Source of the DNA: Parapristionchus giblindavisi
Lineage: Eukaryota > Nematoda > Chromadorea > Rhabditida > Diplogasteridae
Assembly: GCA_943737045.1 (NCBI GenBank)
Contig: CALSFV010000286.1
Span: 382,501-446,500 of the forward strand
DNA: 64,000 bases
Reading direction: 5' to 3'
Shown one piece after another: positions 12,416 through 36,735 of this stretch (its first letter is position 1; the number at the start of each line of letters is the position of its first letter). Below the pieces are notes generated by a model. That model ran no database searches. It worked only from the letters and a program-made list of their open reading frames with translations, and was not told the DNA's origin. The position numbers were made by a program, and so were the translations under genes.

Positions 12416-12715
12416 TACCTGCATTTATAAAAGAGAGAATGGAAGAACTTGAGAAAAGGATTGAAAAGATCGAGAAGAAAAAGAAAGAAGAGCTAGAAAG
12501 AAGACTGCAACCTGATAAAAAAAGAGAAAGAAGAACTTTTGAAGGCCATAAACTCACTTGAAAAGAAACTAGAAAAGAAAGAAAAGAATAGAAATGGACT
12601 AGAAAGTAGACTAGAAGATAAGGAGAAGAAAGAAGAAGAACTAGAGAAGAGGAATGCAGAAGTAGGAGTGGAAATGACAGATTTGAGATTGAAATATAAT
12701 AAACTACTAGTCAGA
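12416..12715 (+). pseudogene. Coiled-coil fragment with frame slip
   Basis: After an AATCAG acceptor-like site, one frame encodes MEELEKRIEKIEKKKKEEL and related Lys/Glu-rich heptads. A neighbouring frame continues as KEKEELLKAINSLEKKLEKK through about 12715, where a GTAAGT donor follows. The switch falls at a seven-A run near 12515, so either an indel broke the gene or the base count is wrong. Charged heptads indicate a long coiled coil, but no family can be named. The downstream partner exon is unclear because transposon sequence starts at 12933. Confidence 0.4.
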
Positions 12716-12735
12716 GTAAGTTAAGCATTGTTCAA

Positions 12736-12832
12736 AAGGCACGAAAAGAAATTAAAGAATGCAGAGAAAACTCCCCTCGTTTTATGTACACACTCTCGCT
12801 TCTTTCTTTTATTTTCTTTTCGCGACCTATGA
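12736..12832. mobile_element. Hairpin MITE, family B, copy
   Basis: A self-complementary stretch: GCACGAAAAGAAATTAAAG at the left pairs with TTTATTTTCTTTTCGCGAC at the right, and the centre is CTCCTCGTTTTA-like followed by ACACACTCTCGC. The same element recurs at about 16883, 27590, 47676 and 50440. Confidence 0.55.
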
Positions 12833-12932
12833 ACATAATTAACATTTTTAATATTGATATAAATTGGATCTATTTTCAGATTTCAAAATGGGATGTGAAG
12901 AAATAATTCCTAATCGTGCTCAGAAATGATTA

Positions 12933-14727
12933 CAGTATCGGCGTAAAGTGATGAGACGCTTTTTTTCCTTTTTTTTATAACTTGAACGCAATCAAGCTAA
13001 TCTTTTGCGGCAATATAGAGCATTTATCAGGGAATATTACCATGTGTTGGCGTAATTAAATTATTTCATTATTGCGCAGTGATGACGCAATCGAAGTACA
13101 CTTTTTTTGAAAATTTACAAGTCTTTAGCGAAATGTCATGTTCTTCTGAAACATTGTGAGAGTGGAGGCATCCACTAGGGCTGCACAGGAAAAAAAATTC
13201 GGAATTGTTCCGACTCTGATTTCCAGCTGTAGCTTGGTTGCAAATTTGACCCAAAAAATTTTATATTCAGCTTCTAGATGTACAAACGCCCCGTTCTAAG
13301 TGCCAAAATGATGTTATTGGTAAGTGATATTTATTCCCAGATTCGGGTAGCCATAGCTCCTAATTCACCCTCAGGGCATACAAAAATTTTAAGGGCTGAC
13401 TTTGAGATCCAACCGTTCAGAGGGCAGTTCTTCTAAAATTATGGTTCCTGTGGAAGCAGCTTTGCAATGTATCATATGAGGCCGTTTGTGTAAGAGTCGG
13501 ACAAATCTGGGGGAGGGTTGGCACAGACCAAAAATTTTAATACCCTCAAAACTTGTGTATAAGGGTTATCGAAATCGCTGATGAAGATGTACATAGTCAT
13601 TTTGGCTCCAGTGGTCCCGCAACGCCTGGGCGGGATTACGGTAACATCACGTTTTCAAGCCGTTCTCGATCCGTGGTTGAGCTAGAGGTATGAAAATTGG
13701 GCTCCTGGGACAGAATTCGATGGCGATGATGGCTGTCTACTTCATTTGTTTTGAAAATTTCCCAAAAGTCGACAACTGGAAATTTTGATTGAGAAGGTTG
13801 CGAGCCTAGCGAGTATGACAGTTCGAACCGGCGTGGTGAGAGGATTCCAACGATGTATTTTGAGCCCTTATCTCCGTCGAGAAAGGTTTCATTGGCTCGA
13901 TATAATGATGTGCGCCTTGTAAGAGGACTCTCTCAATTCCGCATGCTATCTCGCACTCTCGAGAGTGGCGAGAGAGCGTGCGGAAATGAGAGAGTGGCGA
14001 GGGAGCGCGCGGCATTGAGACGTAAACAACTCGTAATGCTGACGCAGATCACTATATCGAGCCAATGAAAGCTTTCTCGACGGAGATAAGGGCTCAAAAT
14101 ATATCGTTGGAATCCTCTCGCCACGCCGGTTCGAACTGTCATACTCGCTAGGCTCGCAACCTTCTCAATCAAAATTTCCAATTGTCGACTTTTGGAAAAT
14201 TTTCAAAACAAATGAAGTAGACAGCCATCATCGCCATCGAATTCTGTCGCAGGAGCCCAATTTTCATACCTCTAGCTCTACCATGGACCGAGAACGGCTT
14301 GAAAACGTGATTATACCGTAATCACGCCCAGGCGTTGCGGGACCACTAGAGCCAAAATGACTATGCACATCTTCATCAGCGAGGTCGATAACCCCTGTAC
14401 ACAAGTTTTGAGGGTATTAAAATTTTTGTCCTGTGCCAACCCTTGTTCGACTCTTACGCAAACGGCCTCATATATTTATTTCCCTTATTTTGGTTTAGTT
14501 CCAATTCGTTTCAGACCCACAGCAAAAGTTAAGCTGAGGTCGACTCGGTCTCAGCGAGTAAAGATCAAAATACAAAGATCAAAGATCAATTTACTTACAC
14601 CAATACATCATGATGATATTCCCTGATAAATTCTCTACATTGGCTCAAAATATCAGCTTTATTGCTTTCCTGGATCGAAAGTGATAAAAAAAATGAAACA
14701 ACGTCTCGTCACTTTACGCCGACACTG
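12933..14727. mobile_element. Tc1/mariner-type foldback element (TA target)
   Basis: The termini read CAGTATCGGCGTAAAGTGA (left) and the complement of CAGTGTCGGCGTAAAGTGA (right), each flanked by TA, as expected for Tc1/mariner-type insertion. A strong internal inverted repeat (about 13474-13920 with about 14040-14473) makes most of it a foldback. The centre has repeats of GAGAGTGGCGAG with CTCGCACTCTCGAG. The open frames near 13800-14180 are arm mirror images; no transposase was found, so it is non-autonomous. Confidence 0.7.
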
Positions 14728-14739
14728 TACATATGCATA

Positions 14740-14974
14740 CCATCTCAGGCAAATCGTTTTGAATCTAATCAGAACAATTTTAGAAGAAACTAGGGCTTAA
14801 TTAGATTCAAAAATCACTCTGATTAGATTTTAAAAAAACGTTCTGATTAGATTCAAAAAGACAAATGTTCTAATTAGATTCAAAAAATGTTCTGATTTGA
14901 TTCGAAAAGGCGCATGTTCCGATTAGATTCAAAAAAATGCTCTGATTAGTTTCAAAGCGATTTACCTGAGATGG
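14740..14974. mobile_element. Small element with internal TCTGATTAGATTCAAAAA repeats
   Basis: The ends CCATCTCAGGCAAATCG and CGATTTACCTGAGATGG are inverted repeats. Between them are about seven degenerate copies of a roughly 25-bp unit containing TCTGATTAGATTCAAAAA. Non-coding. Confidence 0.6.
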
Positions 14975-15300
14975 TCACTACCGAGAGGGGATACTCGGAC
15001 AATTTTATTCTCTTTGTATTCTCCATTCTATTAATATTTCCATGTTCAAAAATAAAGAAAATATAAGAAGACATTGTGTTCTCCAGAATCAGTGAAAGCA
15101 AAATGACGTGGTGCAGCGGGGGAGAAATAAAATTTGAATACGCGGTTGATGGTGGTGTACAGTAATGAACCAACTGAACCTGGTGTTACCTACTGCGTCA
15201 GTTGAATCGAATATTTGCACTTTGCCGACCGTATATGTACATATATGTTTTCGTTTCTCGCAATTTCTGATAATCTGTTACCATAATAATCCTTATTTGT

Positions 15301-15306
15301 TTTCAG
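15301..15306 (+). promoter_or_regulatory. Candidate trans-splice acceptor
   Basis: TTTCAG lies 8 bases before the ATG chosen for the zinc-finger gene, behind a T-rich stretch. No upstream exon joins it in frame. This is the usual arrangement of a spliced-leader acceptor in nematodes. Confidence 0.4.
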
Positions 15307-15314
15307 TAGAAGTA

Positions 15315-27004
<11,690 letters not shown>

Positions 27005-27704
27005 TCCATTCATGTTCACCAATTTGTAATCAGTTAATACTTGATCTTTGATCTTTTGATCTCTGAACTGTTAATCTTTGATCTCCTAAATGTAAAATCA
27101 GAAGTTATTGATCTGTCTTTGCTCTACTCTGATATAACTTGTCTTACTCTCTATTATTTACTAGAAGCTCTCCCTCATACCTAACTAATTGTTATAATTC
27201 TTGTTCGTTTCTTAATTTGTTGTTTCGTTTCGTTTGTTTGATGTTTTGTCTACTCGTTCTAATAAAAAAGAGATCAACTTCTTTATGAACTTATTATTAA
27301 CTATTTCAGAACTTTACATTATACACAATTTGAGACTCAACTTAGAAAGTATGGCAAATAAAACCAGGGTTGATATCAGTAAAAAAATTCTAGAAATGGT
27401 AATTATTACGATCCTATCACATTCAAACTTTCATTGTGGATATAATACATTAGAATTAGAGAGTGGGGACTAGAAGATCAATCAATAACTGAGAATCAAC
27501 AAAATATTAAACTAGTGGAGTAGGGTATTAATTAGCGTCTATAGAATGACTAGTTATTACAAATAAGGGGGCGGGGCTTAGGCTACGTTGAAAAGGTGCA
27601 AAAATAAAAGACAAACAGAGAAAACTCTCCTGGTTTCACACACTCTCGCCTATTTCTTTTCTCTAACTTGTGAACTAGGTAGATCAGAATCAATCAATCA
27701 ATAA
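27005..27704. other. Convergent intergenic region
   Basis: This separates the stops of the zinc-finger gene (+) and hmt-1 (-). AATAAA at 27261-27266 is a candidate polyadenylation signal for the + gene. TGATCTTTGATC words lie at 27040-27090. A family-B hairpin lies at 27590-27677. No gene seen. Confidence 0.6.
27590..27677. mobile_element. Hairpin MITE, family B, copy near hmt-1 stop
   Basis: This contains AGAGAAAACTCTCCTGG and CACACACTCTCGCC with flanking A-rich and T-rich halves that pair. It lies 28 bp beyond the hmt-1 stop codon, so it may fall in that transcript's 3' UTR. Confidence 0.5.
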
Positions 27705-30700
27705 TTAGAAATGATGATGATGATGATGTCCACTTGAGGGTGGCTCTATCGGTTGTTCCTCTTTCTTCTCTTCTTCCACTACCACAGCCCCTCCTCCATC
27801 ATTCGACTCCGCCATCTGACTACTCCACATCCTACTGTAGATTCCTTGTGCATCGAGCAGTTCTTGGTGCCTGACAAGGGACAAAGATTACTACTGTAAT
27901 CGATAAATCAATAGGATAAGGGATACTGTATTCAGTCAATCAATAGGAATACTGAAATCGTTCAGACAATATTTTCAGGTGAGGATTACTGTAGGAGTGA
28001 TGTTATCGATCAATCGATATAACCGTGATCAATCAATAAATGGATACTTACGTTCCCCTCTCGGCGATGACTCCCTTATCCAGGACCAGGATCTGTGATG
28101 CTCTCACGATGGTGGACAATCGATGAGCAACCACTACCGTAGTACGAGAAGCGCACAATTCTGTCAATTCATCCTTTATAATTTAAAAATTTCCTGTGTG
28201 GGCCAGCCTACTGATGATTCCCACCCCACGCAGGCTGGTCCAGTGTCTAGGACCAGGCCGAAAGACTGGATCATTTTAGATTTATTTTAGTTTATTTCTT
28301 AAAATTTCTAATATAACCCATATATTATCTTTATTTCTTTATAATCTCATACTGTAGGCAGCAACGCAACAAAGAAATCGATAATACCGTACCTTCCAGA
28401 CACTTCTGAATTGCCTGCTCGGTGTGCGTGTCGAGTGCAGAGGTCGCCTGTCAAGAAAAATGAAGTTGAATTTGGCGCCAAATCCATTATTTTAAATACA
28501 TAATGATAACTATTCTACCTCATCAAGGAATATGAACTGTGGCTGCTTGAGAATTGTTCGTGCTATGGCGACTCTCTGCTTCTCTCCACCCGATAACTTC
28601 AGACCTCGTTCTCCCACAATAGTCTCGTAGCCTGAAACAGGGAGTTGGTAAGGATTACGGTAACGAAGTAAATTACACCATGGATATTTATTTTAAAATG
28701 TAAAAATATTAACTTGACTAAATCAATGGTTACACAGCTTAATATTGAAAGTGGACAAGAAAGATACTGCTCATAACTACCGTACCTTGGGGTAGGGAGA
28801 GAATCTTGTCATGAATCATGGCCGCACGCGCTGCTTCCTCGATCTCCGCGTCAGTCGCGGATGGACGACCGAAACGGATGTTGTATCTGAAAGAAGAATT
28901 ATCAAAAAATCAATAATCAATTGAACACGCTAAGTAATCAATAATTTAATGATAAACTAGAAAGGGTGGTATATTAAAGTGACACATCGAGACTGTCCGC
29001 TCTGCAGCTACTCTCTCGCTTTCTTTGTCTACGAGAAAGCATTTCCAGAGCGGAGAGTCAAATTAACTCGGGGTATTCCTTTAACTAGTGGAACAAAACA
29101 CATTTTCCATACTTTGTAAAGATAGAAATAGCAATCCAAAGTATCTGATATCTTCAATTAATGACAGTAAACACTAGCCAATAACTGCAGTAATCATTAG
29201 TGCAAACCTTACCGTATGGTATCATTAAAGAGCACGGTATCCTGTGGAACGATTCCGATGCATCGACGCAGACTGGCCATGCGCAGTGTGCTCACATCTT
29301 TACCATCGTACTCGATGTTGCCTGAAACAAAAAAATCAATCAATAACCACCGTATCATGCCGCAGCTTTTATGGACATTATCGATTTTGAAATCATGGGA
29401 ATTCACGATGTTCACAAGATGACAAATGTGAACAACATGAAATGCCATGATTTAAAAATGATATTTTCTAAAACTCGACAAACCTTCTCCAGCTTCGAAG
29501 AGACGGAACAGAAGTCGTACAATGGTGGACTTTCCAGATCCGGAAGGTCCAACCAGCGCCACCGTCTCTCCACTGCCCACAGTGAAATCAATGTTCTTGA
29601 GCACCTGATATTCATCACGAATATCGATTGGGTCCCCATGATTATCTACCGTATACCTGCTTCTCCGCGTGATATCCGAAGCTGAGGTCCTTTACCGTAA
29701 TCCTTCCCTCTTTGGGCATGTATTCCTCCGCGGTCGGGGAGTCTTGTACCTACGAATGGTTATGATTAGTCATTAAGCGAGGAAAGATCAAAGATCAAAA
29801 ATCAAAGATCAACTTCAACCAACCTCGACTTCCTCATTCATCAGATCAAATAGATTCTCCATGTCGACGAAGGCCTTCTGGATCACTCTGCAATCAGGTG
29901 GTGAAAACGCGAAAGATCAAAGATCAAATATCGTCGAACCTGTATACGGTACCGAAGAAGTTGAGGGGAGCGTACAACTGCAGCATGTATGTGGTGAACA
30001 GGACGTAGTCTCCGACAGTGAGAGGTGCGCCAGTCTGAAAGTATGAACACATATGGTACGGTAATACAGTATGCCTTTCCAGACTCAATAAATACATAAT
30101 ATCATTTACGAGACTTTTGAATGCCAATCAATACTTGACAATCTTGTCTACCGTATACCTTTATGAAGTATGCGACGAGCAGACTTCCGAGTGTCATTCC
30201 CACTCCAATGATCGAATTCTGAAGACAATTGAGGAAAGCCAGTGAGGCGTTCGCGAGCCACTCCGCATCTTGGAATCTGTAGATGTAGTCAATGAGTAGA
30301 TCAAAGGTCAAAGACTAAAGATCAAAGATCACTTACTCAACAATCGATTTGCGGAATCGATCCACCTCGTACTCCTCGTTACCGTAGTACTTCACAGTTT
30401 CGTAATTGAGCAGCGAGTCGGTGGCGATGGCCGAACTCTGTCAAAGATCAAAGATCAATTTCAAAGATCAAAGATCAAATATTTGAAAACTTACCGCGTT
30501 CTCCTTCTCATTCATCTCTCGTCTGTGCTTGGTTCGCCATTCAGTCACATAAATCGTGCACGCTAAAACATGATCAATAAATGAATGTATACTGTGCTCA
30601 ATGTAATTCATCGTTAGTAATCAAAGTCTGTCTAGCTGAAGTAATCAAAAAGCAACAATACTCTGCCGAAATAAATCAATAACCTATCACAAGTAGTAAA

Positions 30701-33700
30701 GTACCTTAGACTACCGTAACTAATACATAATGATATGACATAATCATATACCGTAATGTAAAGCAGCAAATCAGTAAAGCATCGTAATCAATCTCATTCA
30801 ATCAATAATCAATTACAGTACCCAGATATGCGATCATCGTGACGAGAACGAGGATGCCAAAGTACATGTCGAAGGTGGAGAAGAAGAAAACGACCGCAAT
30901 TCCGATATCAGCGATAGTGGGAACGATATTGAAGAGGAGATAACTACAAAGATGGAATAATACGGATTATCGATTACTGTATATCTGATTATTGATTATT
31001 AGATCTGTTCTAACAGAAGTTACATTTGACAAAAAAGGTCAAACATAGCTATCCATAGATAAAGATCAATCATGGAAGAGATCAAAGATCAATCAAACAA
31101 GAGATCAAAGATCAAACCACCGTACTTGAGGATCTGATTCATCGAGTTCGTTCCTCTATCCATCACACGAAGAACCATTCCAGTCTTGCGGGACAGATGC
31201 CAACGAAGGGAAAGTGCGTGCAGATGTTCAAAGAGTTCAACCTGAACGATGATTATTGATTTATTGATTGAATTATTGATTAGTCCATAGATAACGACCG
31301 AGAGTATCAAGCAATTACTAGAATATATCTACTATCATTAATTCAATAGGGACGGCATAAATCAATAATCAGCTACCGTACCTCGATTTCTCTCGTCGTG
31401 TACTGTTGAACAGGCACCCATAGATACGATCGGACCGTGTTGAGGAAACCTCCCATGGCTGAACAAAAGCACAATCAATCAATATAATCTTCGATCGACA
31501 ACAGTAAACCTCCATTTCCCTGCAGGAACTTGAGCACGGACGATATGATGATGAGGTAGTAGGAGAAGGTGGCAGGATTCGCCAGTCCATCAACTGAACG
31601 AAAATATCCAATGAGTTTTTAGGTTACATTTTTCATGTCAAATATCGCATCCCTTTTCATGTCTGTTGTGAATAGTATTCGTCATTTTCATTTCAGTATT
31701 TTCTTTTTTTTTCATTTCAGTATGATCCACTAGCAGTGATCAGTTAGATTCGTTATTGCAAATAAATTCAAAGCTATATTCATTCTAGTACAGTGTACAT
31801 TGTTTTGCAACAAACTTATTCGCGAGTTAATTTATTGAATTATATATTACAATAAAATCGAACAACATAAATAAAGTAACAATTCTTCAATACAAATGGA
31901 AAGTCCTGTCTTCTTCTTAACGATCACTTCCGTTGCGTCTCGTTGCTAGGGCATTCAGGTAATTAGCACACACTCTCTTCTCCAGAGAGATCCAATAGAA
32001 TTGACTGAGATTCATCAGTAATATTTCATTCTCTTTTAGTCATTAGTCCAATTCATAGCGTTCACTCCATTGTAGGTACCGAAGAATTATCAAAATTGTA
32101 GTAATCCTATTCTTTCCATTATTTTAGGGATGCTTGGTAGTTGAGTGATGTAGGCACTGCAATAATAACAATATTTAGAATGATTCAGCGAGAAAATAAA
32201 CACTTGAATTAGCACGACAAGAGGGAGTCTGATCATCACAATCGGATAAATAGGAACATAGATGTAATAGAAAGAAGATACAGAATACAGGACTATACAA
32301 AATGAATGTCTTTCAATCACACAATAATACGAATCATAAACAACGAAAAGGCTAGATGATTTAAAGAGGAACATAAGAGTTTGCCAACACAGAGAAATGA
32401 TAGGGAGAGAGAGAGCGCGAATGAGATAGTGAACAAGGAAAGGAGTGTGTCAGTTCACACAAATTTCATTCGATAACGGATTGAAAGAGAGGGAGAGGAA
32501 GAGGGGGGGTGGGAATATGAAAGGAGAGAAAGAGCTAGAGGTAGAGTGAGACACTAGACGATAAGAGTGCGATAACTGTGGTAAAAAGGCATAATCTAGA
32601 ATACATGAAACAACACAAAAAAGCTTTTAAAATGTATAAAAATAAAAATTGCAAATGCTCCGATAACAGGAGCATAGGTCGAAAAGTATGTTACAAACTA
32701 CGAAGCGTGACTACGAAGTTTGAGCCGAAAATCCTGAAAAATCATAAAACCTGACCGCATTTTGAAAATGTGTAGCGTAACTATTCGACATATGAACTAG
32801 AGCATTATTAAAAATACACCAAAAATTCGTAGATATCAAATTTTATGCTAACTAATACCGTAATCATCTAATTATTTTCCCAATACCGTAGCCCCGTCTG
32901 ACTAACCGATCCATTTGTTGTAGAGGGGAAGGGCTACGTTGATGAGACGTCCAAAGATGAGAAGGAAGAGGCAGAAGGCGACGCGAAGTTGGAGGCCAAG
33001 ACTGGAATACGACCAATTATCGATTGATAAATGAATCGATTCACGGTATGGTCAAAGCTACCGTATACATTCAATATTATTGATTGATTTATAGCTTCAT
33101 CAAAGCTACATCCAGACTACCATGTACTTACCTTTTTCTCGGCCAGATATACGGTGCCATCAGCGCCCACTTGCGGGAGAAATTCGACCAAGTCTGCAAA
33201 TCGATAGCTCATCTTTTACAGTATTCTACAAGCTCTAGACATAGTTTATTTTAGAAAATCAATAAATCATAAGGCATGGTAACTTACCGATCGATTGGCA
33301 TGATCTACCATAGTCTCAGTCTCTCCGGATGAGATCAGAGCAGCGAGGAACGTGACCATTACGAGCACCGACTCAGAGCAGTAGAAGACGAATTCACCGT
33401 TCTTGTATGTACTGCAACGATTTGGATTGGGAACTATCGTCTTACAGTAACCACAGAGATTACAGTAGCCAGAGCACTTACAGTAACCCGAAAACCAAGA
33501 TGGACACTAGAGAGAACAGTCTAAAGAGAAATCGGCACTAGAGGGAATAAATAGCAAGAGGATGCGGGAGAAGTTAGAAGTCAGAAGTTCAGTAACAGAA
33601 ATTGTTAGAGAGGAGATAACAAAACGCCTCCTTCTCATAGAAAAAAAAGGTTGCCATGACTATCCTATCATATTACTGTCCGAGATATCTCCAACACGGA

Positions 33701-36700
33701 AATAGAGAAAAGAGAATATATCTATCTTCGAAAGCGATAACAACCAAATTGGAGATATTCTTTGAACAAAAACCACGTCTAGACAAGCCAGTATAGAGCT
33801 CGACATCAATTAGCCAGCTAGTAGACCTCAGAGAGCTCAGTGATGACGAAATCAAGAAAAAAGTATCTAGAAGTTCCATGAAGATGATGATGACAAAACT
33901 CGCTGGGATGGAATAAATTGCGAAATGCATAAAATAAACTGAAAGGGTTGGTCAGCAGACCGATGGGAACTACACAGCAGAGTGAGACTATTTCTTAATA
34001 AAAAAATTAGCAAAATGATACAAGAAACAGGGGTGGAGATAAATGGAAGAAGCTGCAGGAATAGCCACTCATACATGGATAACTCTTTCGAATGTCTCTG
34101 TCTCTCTCACTTTCCCATACTCTCTCACCCCCCTCTCCCATTATTTATTCAACGTTGATCTCTCTCTCTCTCCACACACATACGCAGCAGACATCACGAG
34201 CACATACACTTTTGAGATATCATCTGAGTCATATTATATTATATTTACTATTATATTATATTATATTATAATTGTATGTGCATTTATCCACGTGTAGAAA
34301 GCAAAGAGCATGTGAAAAAAAGAATATGATCAAAATTCGAGTTGTTATGTAAATAATATGGATAGAAAAGTTAGGGCATTGGGATGGAGAATGACAATGG
34401 GTTGCCTTATATCAAGCATATTCCAATCTTTTCCAACTGTACCATAGTCATCGTGGACAAACATGATCGAGTCCCCTCAGGGTGTCTTACGCCTCAAAAT
34501 GCAATAGTTTTTGCCTGTTTTTAAAAGGAGCGTAACTTCTTTTAAGTTCTTTTCGACGCGCAATCTCGTGGTTAGAGAACAGAAAAATAGTGTACACAAT
34601 GTAGAGCCCGAGAGGTAACGCTCCCTTTAATGAAAGAAATGACGCTTGCAGGGTGGCTTCACATTCCATTTACCATAAATCTTCGTCCCCAACATCTATA
34701 TACAGAGTTAAACGTGTGAGGGCGAGGGATTACATGTCTTATCTAACTTTTTTTAGGATTTAGGATTTTTTTCCGATGATTTTTTCTCGCTTATGCAGAG
34801 CATCAAACACCCAATAGTTCAATGCTCCCTCTCGGCTTCATTTAGAGATATCAAGCATAGCAACGACCAAATATTAAACGTATGGAGATCTACGATAGCA
34901 TCTTTACTATAAAATAATAATAAACATTCCATAATCTATACCTATGTATCCCAACATCTCCCAGGAAATAATATAATCTTCGCTAATCTTAATCCCCTTG
35001 CTCAACTACCGTATTCTCAGAGCCATGTATGATTTACTCGGCTACCGTAATCTCATAGTACAGTAATCAAGGGGCGGAGCTTACTGTACGGGGAAGTAGG
35101 TGTTGAACTCTGTGAGTGGAATACACTGGAGAAGAACGACGATTGCGAGTGAGAAGGCGATTAAGATGGGAAGACGACGACACGATCTAGATTATTGATT
35201 AGTCATCATACATTATTGATTATTGATTATCGAATATTGATTTCCGTATCACGATCTTGTAAGAATCGCCGATTTTTGTTTGTCAATTGCGCAAGAAAAA
35301 TTAAAATCTGACTGCTGTCCAACAGCTATCAGATAACACTGAAACACAGAATCAACGAGTGTTCAAATCGCGGTTTTCTTTCTCTACACAAACGTTTTCC
35401 GAGAGATCGATAATTCGATAACACCGACAAATCGATAAAATCGATAAATCAATAATTACCTCGATTGGATGAAAGCGATGAGTGAGAGTAGCCAGAAGGC
35501 GACTCGGACGAGACAAAAGGCGAAGAGGAGATGAGAATATCTAGAATTAATCAATAATTAAATAAATAAAAATGAAAGAACTCTCTATAATCTACACTAT
35601 AGAAAGATAAGCGGGGAAGCAAGAATAGGTATTTTTTGTAGTTTTTAATACAAAATTATAAGAATAAAAGTGATTATTCTTATCGCCCGTCACTTCCTGC
35701 CACGTTTTTTTTTCGACAAAGAGAAGCCATTACAGGGCCTGTAATACAGGCACACCCCGAGCTAATTTGAAACCATTTGCTCCGGCAATGCTCTCTCGCT
35801 TTCTTTGTCTACGAGAGAGCGTCACAAGAGCGGAGAGTAAAATTAGCTCGGGTGTGCATTTAAGCGTTAGTCAGCGGTCTCTTTACCATTCAATGCTCTC
35901 TCATCGACAGAGATAATATGAGATATGAGATATATGAAGATAATCAAAATCCCATTCCCAATTTACATTTTTATCTCTCTTTCATTCTCATCAATCGATA
36001 ATAGAAAATCAATAAAGACAAAATCAATCAATAATGATGATAGACCACTTACTCGTGCACGTAGAATACGTAGAAGATGTAGGCTACCGATTGGGCGAGC
36101 ACGAGAAAAATCGATATGCACGCGATGAAGAACGACTTCGGAATGCCCGTGGTCCCGAACCGGGAATACGGTATCTCACTGGAAACAATTCATCGATCAA
36201 TAGAGTTCTAGCAATATTACGGTAAGCAAAATCAATAAAGTAGCTGAAAATGTCCCTGATCCTAAAAATATCGATTGATACACCGATCAGACCGGCGGTT
36301 ACAATTTCAATGAAAGAATGACTCCATTCTGTCTTCATGGACAGTGTCCCTTCGCCCATTAAAAACAAGCTTATCATTTTGTTTCTCTGAATTTGTTCTA
36401 GAGTCAGACAATCACTCATGGTCAATTGATAACAATGTACAGTAGTCTGTCAGTCAGACTGACTGTCTGTCAGATCCCTTGTTACTTCATGAACGCTTAC
36501 TTTCGATCTAATTAACTAGCTCATCACTTCACATACAGTACCCCCAGTTTTCAATATTTTCAACCATATATTTCAGTTTACGATAGAAGGCACAAGTACC
36601 GTACCTCTTCGGTAGGAACATGCAAATCAGGTTGATGATGCATAATCCAGTGAGAATTCCGAATGAGATGAGATGGGAGCAGGTGGGCGAGAGTGGCCAT

Positions 36701-36735
36701 ATCGTCGGACAGATGTCCGCCGGAAATCCCTCCAT
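27705..36735 (-). CDS. hmt-1: HMT-1, ABCB6-type heavy-metal ABC half-transporter
   Basis: Twenty-four exons on the minus strand join without phase conflict to 810 residues, about the size I recall for C. elegans HMT-1 (815): 36735-36605, 36178-36053, 35540-35460, 35186-35085, 33411-33288, 33193-33132, 33001-32907, 31593-31510, 31458-31382, 31241-31126, 30943-30822, 30562-30495, 30437-30337, 30276-30159, 30034-29940, 29887-29824, 29749-29657, 29604-29484, 29321-29213, 28886-28786, 28631-28519, 28447-28393, 28160-28052, 27870-27705. Order: N-terminal extra membrane domain ([17 protein letters not shown]), ABC transmembrane domain ([15 protein letters not shown] motif [15 protein letters not shown]), then the nucleotide-binding domain with Walker [11 protein letters not shown]-loop VPQDT, signature LSGGEKQR, Walker B FIFLDE and H-loop VAHRLST. 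The family exports metal or thiol conjugates in endolysosomal membranes and protects against cadmium. The tail ends [10 protein letters not shown]. The start ATG directly follows TTTCAG. Confidence 0.93.
28973..29080. mobile_element. Hairpin MITE, family A, copy 2
   Basis: In an hmt-1 intron: TTAAAG and CTTTAA at the outer edges, with GTCCGCTCTGCAGC...CTCTCTCGCTTTCTTTG and the pairing AGAGCGGAGAGTCAAATT. It is a more diverged member of the family seen at 3243. Confidence 0.6.
35753..35862. mobile_element. Hairpin MITE, family A, copy 3
   Basis: The best-preserved copy, in an hmt-1 intron. GCACACCCCGAGCTAATTT at the left is answered by AAATTAGCTCGGGTGTGC at the right, with an inner palindrome CTCTCTCGCTTTC...GAGAGAGCG. 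Confidence 0.7.
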
